64,000 nt of DNA, taken from NCBI GenBank assembly GCA_021397835.1, contig JAJFZO010000896.1, forward strand, positions 4,256,501 through 4,320,500. Reading direction: 5' to 3'. Position numbers and translations under genes: made by a program. The notes beneath the pieces were generated by a model. It did not search any database, had not been told where the DNA came from, and saw only the letters and a list, made by a program, of their open reading frames with translations. Below, piece after piece: positions 11,886 through 21,124 of this stretch (the stretch's first letter is position 1; each line of letters starts with the position of its first letter). This DNA comes from Moringa oleifera (lineage: Eukaryota > Streptophyta > Magnoliopsida > Brassicales > Moringaceae).

Positions 11886-12660
11886 AAGATAATGCAAAAG
11901 CTGAGTAAAGAAGACAAGTATTACGAGAACTCTTTCACAACCTTGACGAAAGATAAAAGAACTCATTACAAAAGAAGGGTCTCACTAAGAGCACCCAATG
12001 CCTCTAGCCACCTACACATTTGAGTTTCTATGTCTTAATGTGTTTACAATTGAACCCAAGCCCCTTTTTTATACTAGTTGAAGAGTGTCCTACTTAACTG
12101 ATCTCTTTCTGTTATCTCACATTTTTTGGACTAGCCAACCAACCTTGGTCATGGATTATTATCCAATTGAGACTTATCTTTAAAGTTTGGATTGTATCCT
12201 TTTCCTACAAGGACTCCCTATGAGTCAAAGATCTCATCTCTTTTGAAACCTTTTCTAAGCCCTTTTATCTGCTTTCAACTAGTTTCGATAAGCTTGAAGA
12301 GTCATTTCCGTTTAAGACTCTTCTCGAGCCTTATCTTCCCTTTGGCTTTCAAGATAGACATCTTTTCCTTATCCTTCCCTTACCTTCACCTTCCTCTAGC
12401 AAATGGCCACTTCTCTCTTTGTAGAATATCTCTATTTACTGGACTTTCTATCCATGCTAAGTTGGGTTCTTGAATTCCCAAGTCATTAGCGTATCTTACC
12501 CCTATGAGTATGAAACTCAGCTTCTAACCAAGTCTCTTGCATTTGTTTCCATCCCAAACCCATGCATTTTTCCTTGCTAGTGTAATCCATTCATGCTTGT
12601 AGGTTAGAGCGTGGAGTAAGATCCCACACCTAAGCCTTGGTGCTCAGATTCAAGGGTCAG
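11886..12660. other. Unclassified unique block beside the rDNA fragment
   Basis: About 775 bp of non-satellite, moderately AT-rich sequence between satellite B and the 18S fragment. It has pyrimidine-rich stretches on the plus strand (about 12190-12460) with a 93-codon frame at 12192-12473 that is mostly Ser, Leu, Phe and Pro and matches nothing I know. It does not continue the 18S gene. A transposon or LTR fragment that replaced the rest of the rRNA gene is plausible but unproven. Confidence 0.35.
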
Positions 12661-13011
12661 ATAGTAGGCAATTATCCTACCATCGAAAGTTAAGAGCAAA
12701 AACTTGAATGATGTGTCGCCAACATGATGGCCTTGTGATCTTTTGAGTTATCACGAATCATCAGAGCAACAAGTGAAGCTCCTGTCAACCTTTTATCTAA
12801 TAAATGCATCCTTTTGAAAAGTCAAGGTTTGTTGTACACATTAGCTCTAGAATTACTATAGTTATCCAAGTAGTAGGTACCATCAAACAAACTATAACTA
12901 ATTTAATGAGCCATTCGCAGTTTAATTTATAGTCTAAATTAGTTCATACTTACACATGCATGGCTTAATCTTTAAGAGGAGCATATGACTACTGGCAGGA
13001 TCAACCAGTTA
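12661..13011 (-). rRNA. Truncated 5' fragment of nuclear 18S rRNA (pseudogene)
   Basis: On the minus strand this reads as the 5' end of plant 18S rRNA. It starts at 13011 with the conserved GGTTGATCCTGCCAGTAGTC region, with GG changed to TG. AGATTAAGCCATGCATGTGT, GCGAATGGCTCATTAAAT, GTTTGATGGTACCTACTAC, TAGAGCTAATA and TTTCGATGGTAGGATA follow in the correct order. Only about 350 of roughly 1,800 nucleotides remain, and similarity stops at about 12661. Differences from the conserved sequence are largely CG to TG/CA changes plus a small insertion of about 4 bp near 12920. It is therefore a decayed, non-functional fragment. The ETS and repeats next to its 5' side suggest it was captured as a piece of an rDNA unit. 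Confidence 0.93.
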
Positions 13012-13585
13012 GCATCCCTTAAGATGCCGTGGCAATGAGGACCAGAGTTTATCGTAAGGTCGAGGCCACTTCTGTCAAAATCGTCATTCAAACTCAATGG
13101 GACGTGGGAAAAATGCTTTTGCTAGAATAGGCAGAGGTCGAAGCCCCTCCTATTGTAATACCTTTCGCACTCAAGGGGACAACCGAGTGCCCATGAGCTA
13201 AGCAGTCGCATGTCAAAGTAAGCCATGCTTGGAACATGAGGCATAGATGATGTTTCCACTTATGCCCGCAAGGGACACAATGCAAAAATAAGCGACTCGA
13301 ATCATCGAATTTCATTTGTGAAGTCACATGACACAAGGTCCCAAAGTCACGTATAAATGCCAACATAAGGCTTGGGGTCAAGTTGAAGCGAGATGCTAGT
13401 CAAAGTTTGATGTAAGATCATAAAGCCTACCAACAAGCATGACAAGATCAGCACTCACACATCACACACACAAATGGGCAGTAATAACACCAAACAAGCT
13501 GCAAGTCGACGAGCAAACGGCCTATTGATCATGCAGGCTATCGAATGCCACTGCATCCAAACCACTAAAGGAGAAAATGTTTCAA
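13012..13585 (-). other. Probable 5' external transcribed spacer of the rDNA fragment
   Basis: This sequence lies directly upstream of the first base of 18S in transcription direction, where the 5' ETS belongs. It is non-repetitive, unlike both satellites, and runs without a break from the 18S end to the 300 bp repeats. ETS sequence evolves too fast for me to confirm it by recognition. I see no clear Pol I promoter (TATATAAGGGG type) in either orientation. The 64- and 95-codon minus-strand frames here are not credible genes. Confidence 0.55.
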
Positions 13586-14784
13586 TAGAGAGGGACAAGT
13601 TTTTGAGGGCAAGGGACCATCGATGAGGCCTTGGCAGTAGAGGTGTCATGTCATGCCCATAGTGGGCATATGGCTCACTCGGTCCTAATAGCCAACAAAC
13701 ATGTCATTGATTACATTGTGTAAAGAGTTCACCTTGACAAGCCTGAGCATCAAGATCAACCCTTGTGTTTATCACCTCGAGGGCTTGCGGCAAAGCACTC
13801 TACATGGTTAAAATTCCCCAAGTTAGGTAGGCCTTCTTAAACCATGCATCATTGTCACCTTTATTGCCTACAGCGTCGACCTGCCATCGTAAAGGATGAG
13901 TTTTTGATGGCAAAGGACCATTGATGAGGCCTTGACAACAAGGGACATGCCTAGGCTGAGCGTATGGCTCGCATGATGCTAATGATCGATAATCGTGCCA
14001 TTGATCATGTTACGCAAAGAGTCTGCCTCAGTAAGCTTGAACGTCAAGATCAACCACCACATCTGCGACCTTAAGGGCCTACGACAAAGCATTCTTCATG
14101 CTCAAAATTCCCCAAGCGAAGTAAGCCCTAGTGTAGCATGCATCATCGTTAACCTTTTTCGCCTATACTATCGAGCTTTCATAGTGAGGATAAGTTTTCA
14201 AATGCAAAGCACCATTGATGAGGCCTTGTTAGTAAGGGTGTCTTGCCACGCCTAAGCTAAGCATGTGGCGCACTCGATGCTAATGGTCGACAATCATGTT
14301 ATCGATTGGGCTGCATAAAAAGTTCACCTCGATAAGCCTGAGTGTCGAGATCAACCTCTACATCTGTGGCCTCGAGGGCTTGCGACAAAGCACATTATAT
14401 GCTCATAATTCCCCAAGCAAGGCAGCCATCGTGTAGCATGCATCATCATTGCCTTTCCCACCCACACCATCGAACTTCAACAACAAGGATCAGTTTTCGA
14501 TGGCAAAGGATCGTCGATGGGGCCTTGGCAGCTAGGTTTCATGCCATGCCTAAGTTGAACATGTGGCTCGCTCGATACTAATGGTCAACGATCATGTCAT
14601 CCATTAAGCTGCATAAACAGTTTGCCTCGATAAATCTAAACGTCAAGATCGACCCTCGCGTTAACCTCCTCGATGACCTACGATAAAGCACTCCATATCA
14701 TCAAAATATCTCAAGCGAGGCATACCCTCATGCAAACCTTTGTTGCCCACACCGTCAAGCTTCCATAATGAAGGACGAGTTTTC
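13586..14784. repeat. 300 bp tandem repeats, probable rDNA spacer subrepeats
   Basis: Four tandem units. The landmark GATGAGGCCTTGGCAG falls at 13622, 13923, 14217 and about 14516, so the period is 294-301 bp. Other landmarks are GCAAAGNACCATTGATGAGG, CTCGAGGGCTTGCG and AAAATTCCCCAAGC. Order on the minus strand is repeats, then unique spacer, then 18S, which matches the subrepeat-ETS-18S order of many plant rDNA spacers. The last unit breaks off at about 14784 after GACGAGTTTTC, and satellite B begins at the next base. Frames at 13995-14255 and 14342-14581 are repeat shadows in corresponding positions of adjacent units. Confidence 0.8.
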
Positions 14785-17195
14785 CATGCCATGCCTATTA
14801 GGGACAACCGTGTCTTGCCTCCTCTGTCTATGGTCCGAGCAACATGATGCCTATGGCACACTCGCAGGGCATTCAATCAAGGGACAACAAGGAGGGTCTA
14901 GCTCGCATGGGGCACCTTTTGCTTTGTTAGTGCAACTATATGGTTGCATGCTAGGCCTTGCGCCCATACTTTGCCAGTTTATGGATAGCCATGACTTGGT
15001 TGTCGCACCCTATGCGGCCTCAAGTTAGGCCTTGCACCCATGCCGTGCTTGCTAGAAAAAGTCGTGCCTTTCTTCCCATGCCCATGGTCTAAGTGACACA
15101 TTGCTCGTGGCACACTTACTGAGCACACTATCTAGGGACAACGACGAGGCTCTAGAGTGAGGCACCCATGGCTTGGCTGGCATGGCCTATGTAATCAAAT
15201 ACTTAGCTTGGATCCATGTCGTGCCTACTAGGGCAGCATTGCTTGCATCTCATGCCCATCGTCTAAACGACGTGACGTTTTTGTTACACTCATTGGTCAA
15301 ATATTAAGGGGTGACGACAAGGGTCTAGCTTGCAAAAGATGCCCTTAGCATAGCTAAAGTGCCTTTTGCGGTCGCATGTTGGGCCTTGCACCCATGTCAT
15401 CCTACAAGGGGTAGTTTTGGCTTGCCTCTCTTTCTTATGGTCTAGGTGATGCAACCCTATAGCACATTCGTTGGGCAATTGATTAAGGGATAACGACGAG
15501 GGTCTGGCTTACATGAAGTGCCTTTGGCTTGGTTGGCATGCCATGTGTGGGGACACACTAGGCCTTGCGCTAATGTCATGCTTGCTGGGAGAAGTCATGG
15601 CTTGCCTTGAGTGCCCATGGACTCCCTTGGCTTGCCTGGTGCACCTTGTGTGGCCTTATACTGGGCCTTATGCCCATGCCATTCCTATTGGGGGTGGCCT
15701 TAGCTTACTCCCTATGCCTATAGACCAGGCGACGTGGCTCTCGTGGGACGCTCGTATGGGCATAACATTGACGGACAACAACGAGGGTCTAGTTGGTGCA
15801 GGGCTCCCTTGGCTTAACTAATGCGCCCTTTACGACCACATGCTGGGTCTTTTACCTATGCGGTGCTTATTGAGAGCAATCATGGCTTGCTTTATGTGCC
15901 CATAGTTCGAGAGACACAACGCTCATGACACCTTCGCTAAGCACACGATCGAGGGACAGCAATGAGGGTCTATCTCATGTGAGGTGTCATTTGCTTGGCT
16001 AGTGCACCCTATGCGGTTGCACACAAGGCCTTTGTACTAATGTTGTGGCTACTAGGACCAGTTATGGCTTATCTCTTAGGCCCATGGTCTAAGTGATGCA
16101 GTGCTCGTGGCACGCTCGCTAAACATACTATTGAGGAACAGTGACAAGGGTCTAAGTCGCGAGGAAGCCTTTGGCTTGGGTAGCATGCCCTATGCAGTTG
16201 AGCATTGGGCCTTACGCCCATGTCATGCTTAATAAAAGCAATCGTGTCTTGCCCCTATGCCCATGATCGAGGCAATGTAGTGCTCGTGGCTTACTCATTG
16301 TGCACGGTATCGAGCGATTGTGATAAGGATCTAACTCGCATGGGGTGTCCTTAACTTGCGTGGCTTACCCTATGAGACTGCACAATAGCCTTGCCCCCAT
16401 GTCGTGCCTTGTTGGTGGCAATTATGGCTTGCCTCTCATGCCCATGGTCCGGGTGATGTAGCTTTTATGGCACACTTTCTTGGCACACAAGCAAGGGACA
16501 GTGATGAAGGTTTGGCTCGTATGCGATGTTTTTTGCTTGGCTTGTACACCATACGTAGTTGCACAATGGGTTTTTCACCCATGTTGTGCTCGCTAGGAGT
16601 AGCCATGGCTTGCCTATCATGCCCATGGTCTAAGCGACATGACCTCCTGACACGCTTATTTGGCACACTGTCAAGGCATGGTGATGAGGAAGTGGCTATC
16701 GTGGGGCACCTTTGGCTTGGCTAGCACGCCTTGTGCAACTGTAGGCTTAGCCTTGCACTTTTGTCATGCCTATTAGGGCAGCTATAGCTTGCCTCCTATG
16801 CTAATGGCCCAAGCGATGTGGTTCTTGTGGCATGCTCGTTAGGCTCACGATCAAGGGATAGCAATGAGAATTTGGCTTATGCAGGGTGACCTTTGCTTGT
16901 CTAGTGCGCCTTGTGCGGTTGCACCCATGCCATGCCTACTAAGGGCAACCATGGCTTGCCTCTTATGCCTATGGATCAAGCAATGCAATGCTCATGGCAT
17001 GCTCATTAGGCACATTATCGTGGGATAACAACTAGGGTCTAGCTCATGTAGGGGCACCCTTAGCTTGGCTAACCCACTCTCTATGACTGCACGCTGGGCC
17101 TTTTACTAATGTCACACCTACTAGGGGTAGTTGTGGCTTGCCTCCAATTTCCATAGGCATTATGCTTGTGACGCACTTCATGGGCTTACACGCAA
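14785..17195. repeat. Satellite B block 2, divergent subfamily
   Basis: About 13 units of about 178-180 bp. The GNGACGANGGTCTGGC landmark falls near 15310, 15486, 15780, 15962, 16140, 16320, 16500, 16680 and 16860. It differs from other B blocks by shared variants: GCTCGTGGCACACTCGCTGG in place of GCTCCCTTGGCACGCTCGC, GGGCACACTATCGAGGGAC, CCTTTGGCTTGGCTAGC, and GCCTTGCGCCCATG. These mark a separate subfamily confined to the block that touches the rDNA fragment. It ends at about 17195, where an AT-rich island starts. Confidence 0.85.
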
Positions 17196-20100
17196 AACCA
17201 ACTATATATGTAAGGTAAGAAAACACTTAAAGGTGGTGGCTGATGTTGATGCATGCAATGGCTAATGTTTGTGCATGTTAGCTTAAAATCTAACTTGTTA
17301 TATAGTGCCACGTTGCAGGAGTCTCTGAACTTATGACTTGGCATACATTTTGTTCTCCTGATATGGACGATAATAATGAAGACACAGGATCTCACTTCAT
17401 CACTACAGTGTGCTAGAAAAGTGACTCCCCTGTAATGCTAAATGCTAACGGTCAAGGAAGAATAAAGGTGCCAGCACTTGCTACTTGAAACAATTAAAGA
17501 AAGGCAGAGTATTTTAGTAGGAAAAGAATAAGTGAATAGTCTATTGTTATTCTTGAGAGCTATAGCTACTTATATATATAAGTTTTTGGAAGTGTCAAGT
17601 AAGAGACTCTATTTGACTTGATGAGGCCATGGTTTTGCAAATTTTGCCACGTGTAGGTTGTTAAGTATGAAAAAAATTCTATGCTAGTAATTTTTGATAA
17701 ATGTATTTTTACTTTTGATTTTTTTTAGAGTGAAATACATGCATTAGAAAATTTTTTGCCACCTAATTCACATCTAAATATGAATAAAATTAGCTGAAAA
17801 ATTAATAGATATAATTGATTTTTCTTTAACAAATGAAAATTATGTTATTGTAAAAGTTGATCTGTACATATGCAAAGATATTTTTTTTATGTGTATGTTT
17901 GTTGAGTTATCCATGTGCATATATGATATATAAATATATAGAACCATGTATATGTGCATATAATTAGATGTATATAGATAAACATGTTTATTATATTTAT
18001 TTAATGATTCACTTAGACTTGAAAATTTTGATGAAAATGATTTATATGAGTTCCATTTGTATTTTGTACCAATTTTTGATATATTTTTAAAAAGGAAAAA
18101 TAATGTCATAAGCTACCAAGTTAGATATTATATAATAAATTGTTACGTAAGTTATATAAAAATAAGTTAATTGATAAATGCAATTTTAAAAAATTTTCTT
18201 ATCGTGAAAGTATCCCCACTTTTATCATTTGAATGTATTTAGCTTTTTTTTTTCATTGTGAAGATCATTACATTTTTATTTTTTGAAAAAAAAATTGAAA
18301 AAACCTTATTCAACCTTATACTAAAGTAATCAAAATTCAACTTTCTCTTATAATATAGTAAAGTGGGCATATAGTATAACGGGTATGATGTGTTATCTCT
18401 TAAACTTCTTCTCTTCTTTATCCATCAAGACTTATGGAAGAAAAAACTCATTTGTCTGCTTCCTTATTACATTCTTTTACAATTTGGTCAAATTTTCATA
18501 TCGTTGAAGGTGACCAACGAATTCTTGTTATAAATCTTGTCAAATTAAACACATGAAAAATTATAAACAGACAAATTTAATTTCTTTTTTATGATTAAGG
18601 TTTCATCATTATTCCATCATTAAATAATGACAAATTTTGAGTTTGTCGCTATGAGTAAGAAAGAAAACTCATTTCTATTATCTCACCATTTAGTGGCAAA
18701 GTTTGGAATTCGTTATAAAATACTGACAAAATTTGAATTTTGCCACTAAAATTAAGAAAAATATTTTCAAACTTGGATTTAGTTTTAGCAACAAAAAACA
18801 AATTCTATGCCGAAAAAAAATTCTATGGCTAAACACCTTCAATTAAAAAAATAAAAAAATAAATTTTATTTTTAATTAAATATTTTAAAATTTAAGGGTT
18901 CTGTCATTATAAAAGTTAGATTAAATTTTAATAACGAACATGAATTTCAACATTAAAATCTTTAAATCAAAAAATTTATAAAATGATAAATTTTATCATT
19001 TTCGTAATTACATTTTTAAGGTTTGAGTGCCTTCCCACTATGTTATCGCTATTTAGATACGAAATGTGGAATCAGTCACTAAATACTGACATATATGTAG
19101 TTCTATCTAATACTATATTACGATGGAATAATATTTGGGGTGGAACTTGCGTATCTTTGCTTAAAAAATTATTTGTCAAGCACAAGAAGAAGTTTGACTA
19201 GATTTGAATAAAAATAAAGATAAAAGACTCATCATTGAGTTTAATATCAAAGGGATAAAGAAAATCACCACCATAAGGACAATAAATAAGGATATAGAAA
19301 CTTCAACACCCTCACCATTCAAAGTGATACAAATGAATACCACTCTAATTGATACAAAGATATTTCTCACCACTCAATGGCTTTCAATAAGAAAGATACA
19401 AAGATAGAAAAAAAAAAAAAACTCAAAGAATTTCTGCAAATACAATATCTCAGCTCCTTTTTATGTCTAAAGCATGAAAATAAATATTAGTGTATGAAGC
19501 GATCTTCCATGCATAAAAATTAAAAAAATAATTAGGTTTTTGCTAATAACTAACTCACTCAATGCATTTCTTTGATGAAAAATGGGTTTATTGGGCTAAA
19601 ATATTTCTCTCTTGAAAATCTATCAAGATGCATATCAACTATCCACCACAAAAGAAACAACCATAACTTTCTTTAGGAAAATACTTTTGACTTGTTTCAG
19701 AAAAGGACTGAAAGACAAGCTTATGAACATTTCAACACATAAAAGAACACTCGATAATTCTTCCACATTCAAATTAAAAACTTCCCTCAAGTTGGACTCA
19801 AAATAAACTTGTAAAATGCATGAAGAAATGGATCGTAGGTTGTAGAAAGTACCATAGCATCATGGGCTAATTGTGGCAACATAGGCATTCCTGTGTTGGT
19901 ACTCTACTTATATCATGTAAAATGATATGAATGATCTTAGTAGCAAGAATAGACTTTTCAACATGTGGGTTGATAAGCCATCTAGCTTAACTTTCCTAAA
20001 TGACCTTAGTAACAAATTTAAGATTTTAAAGCTCTTTCTGCCTATTCTTCTCCTTTTACTTCTTTTACGATGTCCAAAATGACAAACATGTTATTATTAC

Positions 20101-20318
20101 TTATCTATTTTTGAATTTCTCACAAAGTTTAGGAATTTGCCATGTTGTTATTTTCCTTAAGAGTCACATAAGGGTAATGTTGCATGTCATCAAGATCTTC
20201 TTACCCTAGTGTCCTTTTAAGTAATTCTTTAATACAAACAAAAGAGCATTATTAAAAGATCTTCTTACCCTAATATATGGGTCAATCACAATATGTAAAA
20301 AGATTTGTTGCAAAGCTT
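17196..20318. other. AT-rich island, probable transposon-derived DNA
   Basis: About 3.1 kb of AT-rich, non-satellite sequence. I see no gene: the longest frames are 60-90 codons of AT-rich low-complexity sequence (such as 17840-18109 minus and 19204-19407 plus). Features seen are short palindromes of the form GACAAA-TTTGTC (about 18630), a 12 bp perfect inverted repeat at 18689-18749, and an A-run near 19408-19421. A CACTACAGTG string at 17401 resembles a CACTA start but lacks a partner. The region probably contains decayed fragments of more than one element. Confidence 0.45.
18689..18749. repeat. 12 bp perfect inverted repeat with AT-rich spacer
   Basis: TTTAGTGGCAAA at 18689-18700 and its exact reverse complement TTTGCCACTAAA at 18738-18749 are separated by 37 bp. 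A weaker palindrome, GACAAA/TTTGTC, lies about 60 bp upstream. Repeated palindromes of the form TAGTGGCAAA/TTTGCCACTA are reminiscent of the subterminal regions of plant DNA transposons, but no element boundary can be fixed. Confidence 0.5.
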
Positions 20319-20880
20319 GATGTAGGTCAAAATTTTCTGCAGTACATTTATAATTTCAAAAACTAGTCAATAATATTTGCTATTATTTGTTTTCTAGTAT
20401 AAGGTGTTTCTTTTTTAGATTTTGGGATATTTACTTTTCAAATTCAAGATGATTGCATTTTCAATTTGGGATATTTTCTTTTTCAAATTTAAGAATTTTT
20501 TTTGAATTTAAGATATTTTCTTTTCAAATTTAGGATATTACCTTTTTGAATTTAGAATAATTACTTTTCAGTTTTATGTTATCTTTTATTCTTATTTAAA
20601 GAGGGTGCAAGCTTTGTAGAAATAACTTTAGAAGGGAATAAACATTTATGCAGTTGCTTCCTCAATTTTTGTGAGAACATGTGAACTTATTAGAGATTTT
20701 TGTGGTGTTAATCAATCATTCCATAATTGATCGTGGTGTCTTTATTGTACCAAGATTATTGCTTTGATATCAGCAACAGATTATGGCCGCAATAGATTAT
20801 GGTCACATACAAATTTGTATCTAGGGAAACTTACCGATCTTGATTTTGGGCCTCACTTTCCTTTATGAGATTCGCATCAG
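20319..20880 (+). mobile_element. Truncated LTR of a retrotransposon
   Basis: The right end is inferred from the primer-binding site that follows directly: the sequence ends ...TTCGCATCA just before it, giving the CA end expected of an LTR. The left limit is a guess at TGATGTAGG (about 20319). The interior has a TATA-poor, T-rich tract with repeats of CAAATTTAGGATATT (about 20400-20560). Its 3' part resembles the untranslated end of plant Ty1/copia-type LTRs. No second LTR, gag or pol is present. Confidence 0.5.
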
Positions 20881-20881
20881 T

Positions 20882-20894
20882 TGGTATTAGAGCC
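20882..20894 (+). other. Retrotransposon primer-binding site (initiator tRNA-Met)
   Basis: TGGTATTAGAGCC differs by one C-to-T change from TGGTATCAGAGCC, the sequence complementary to the 3' end of plant initiator tRNA-Met that primes reverse transcription in many plant LTR retrotransposons. It sits one or two bases after the inferred LTR end, at the expected place. Confidence 0.7.
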
Positions 20895-21124
20895 AAGTTT
20901 CTCTAGCATTTGTTTCAATTTAGAATTAATTTTTTCTTTCTCAATTCATCGCACAAGAAAAGAAAGGGGGAGAGCTATTGAGCTTTAGATTATGTAGCAA
21001 AAAAAAAAGTGAAAATAATAACTTTGAATTGTGCTGCAAAAGGAAAAAAACATAACTTGAAAAAAAAGGCAGTGGCGTTAAGTTATGCTACAAAAAAATA
21101 AAAAACAAAAAGGTGTGATATAGA
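20895..21124 (+). mobile_element. Retrotransposon untranslated leader remnant
   Basis: About 230 bp downstream of the PBS, with short degenerate repeats of the form TTGANNTTATGCTGCAAAAAAA, roughly 40 bp apart, typical of an untranslated leader and not of gag. It stops at about 21124, where satellite A resumes in mid-unit, so the retrotransposon was cut here by deletion or rearrangement. Confidence 0.5.

Noticed and set aside
12192..12473. 93-codon frame in the block beside the 18S fragment
   Set aside because: The composition is a simple result of pyrimidine-rich DNA (Ser, Phe, Leu, Pro), with no family resemblance and no splice or promoter context that I can support.
13012..17195. Pol I promoter upstream of the 18S fragment
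   Set aside because: No TATATAAGGGG-like motif was found on the minus strand. ATATAG near 14935 lies in satellite B and lacks the following G run.
17401..17410. CACTACAGTG as the left end of a CACTA transposon
   Set aside because: No matching TIR or TAGTG end with a subterminal repeat could be found in the island, and CACTA strings are common by chance, including inside satellite A (CACTAGAGG).
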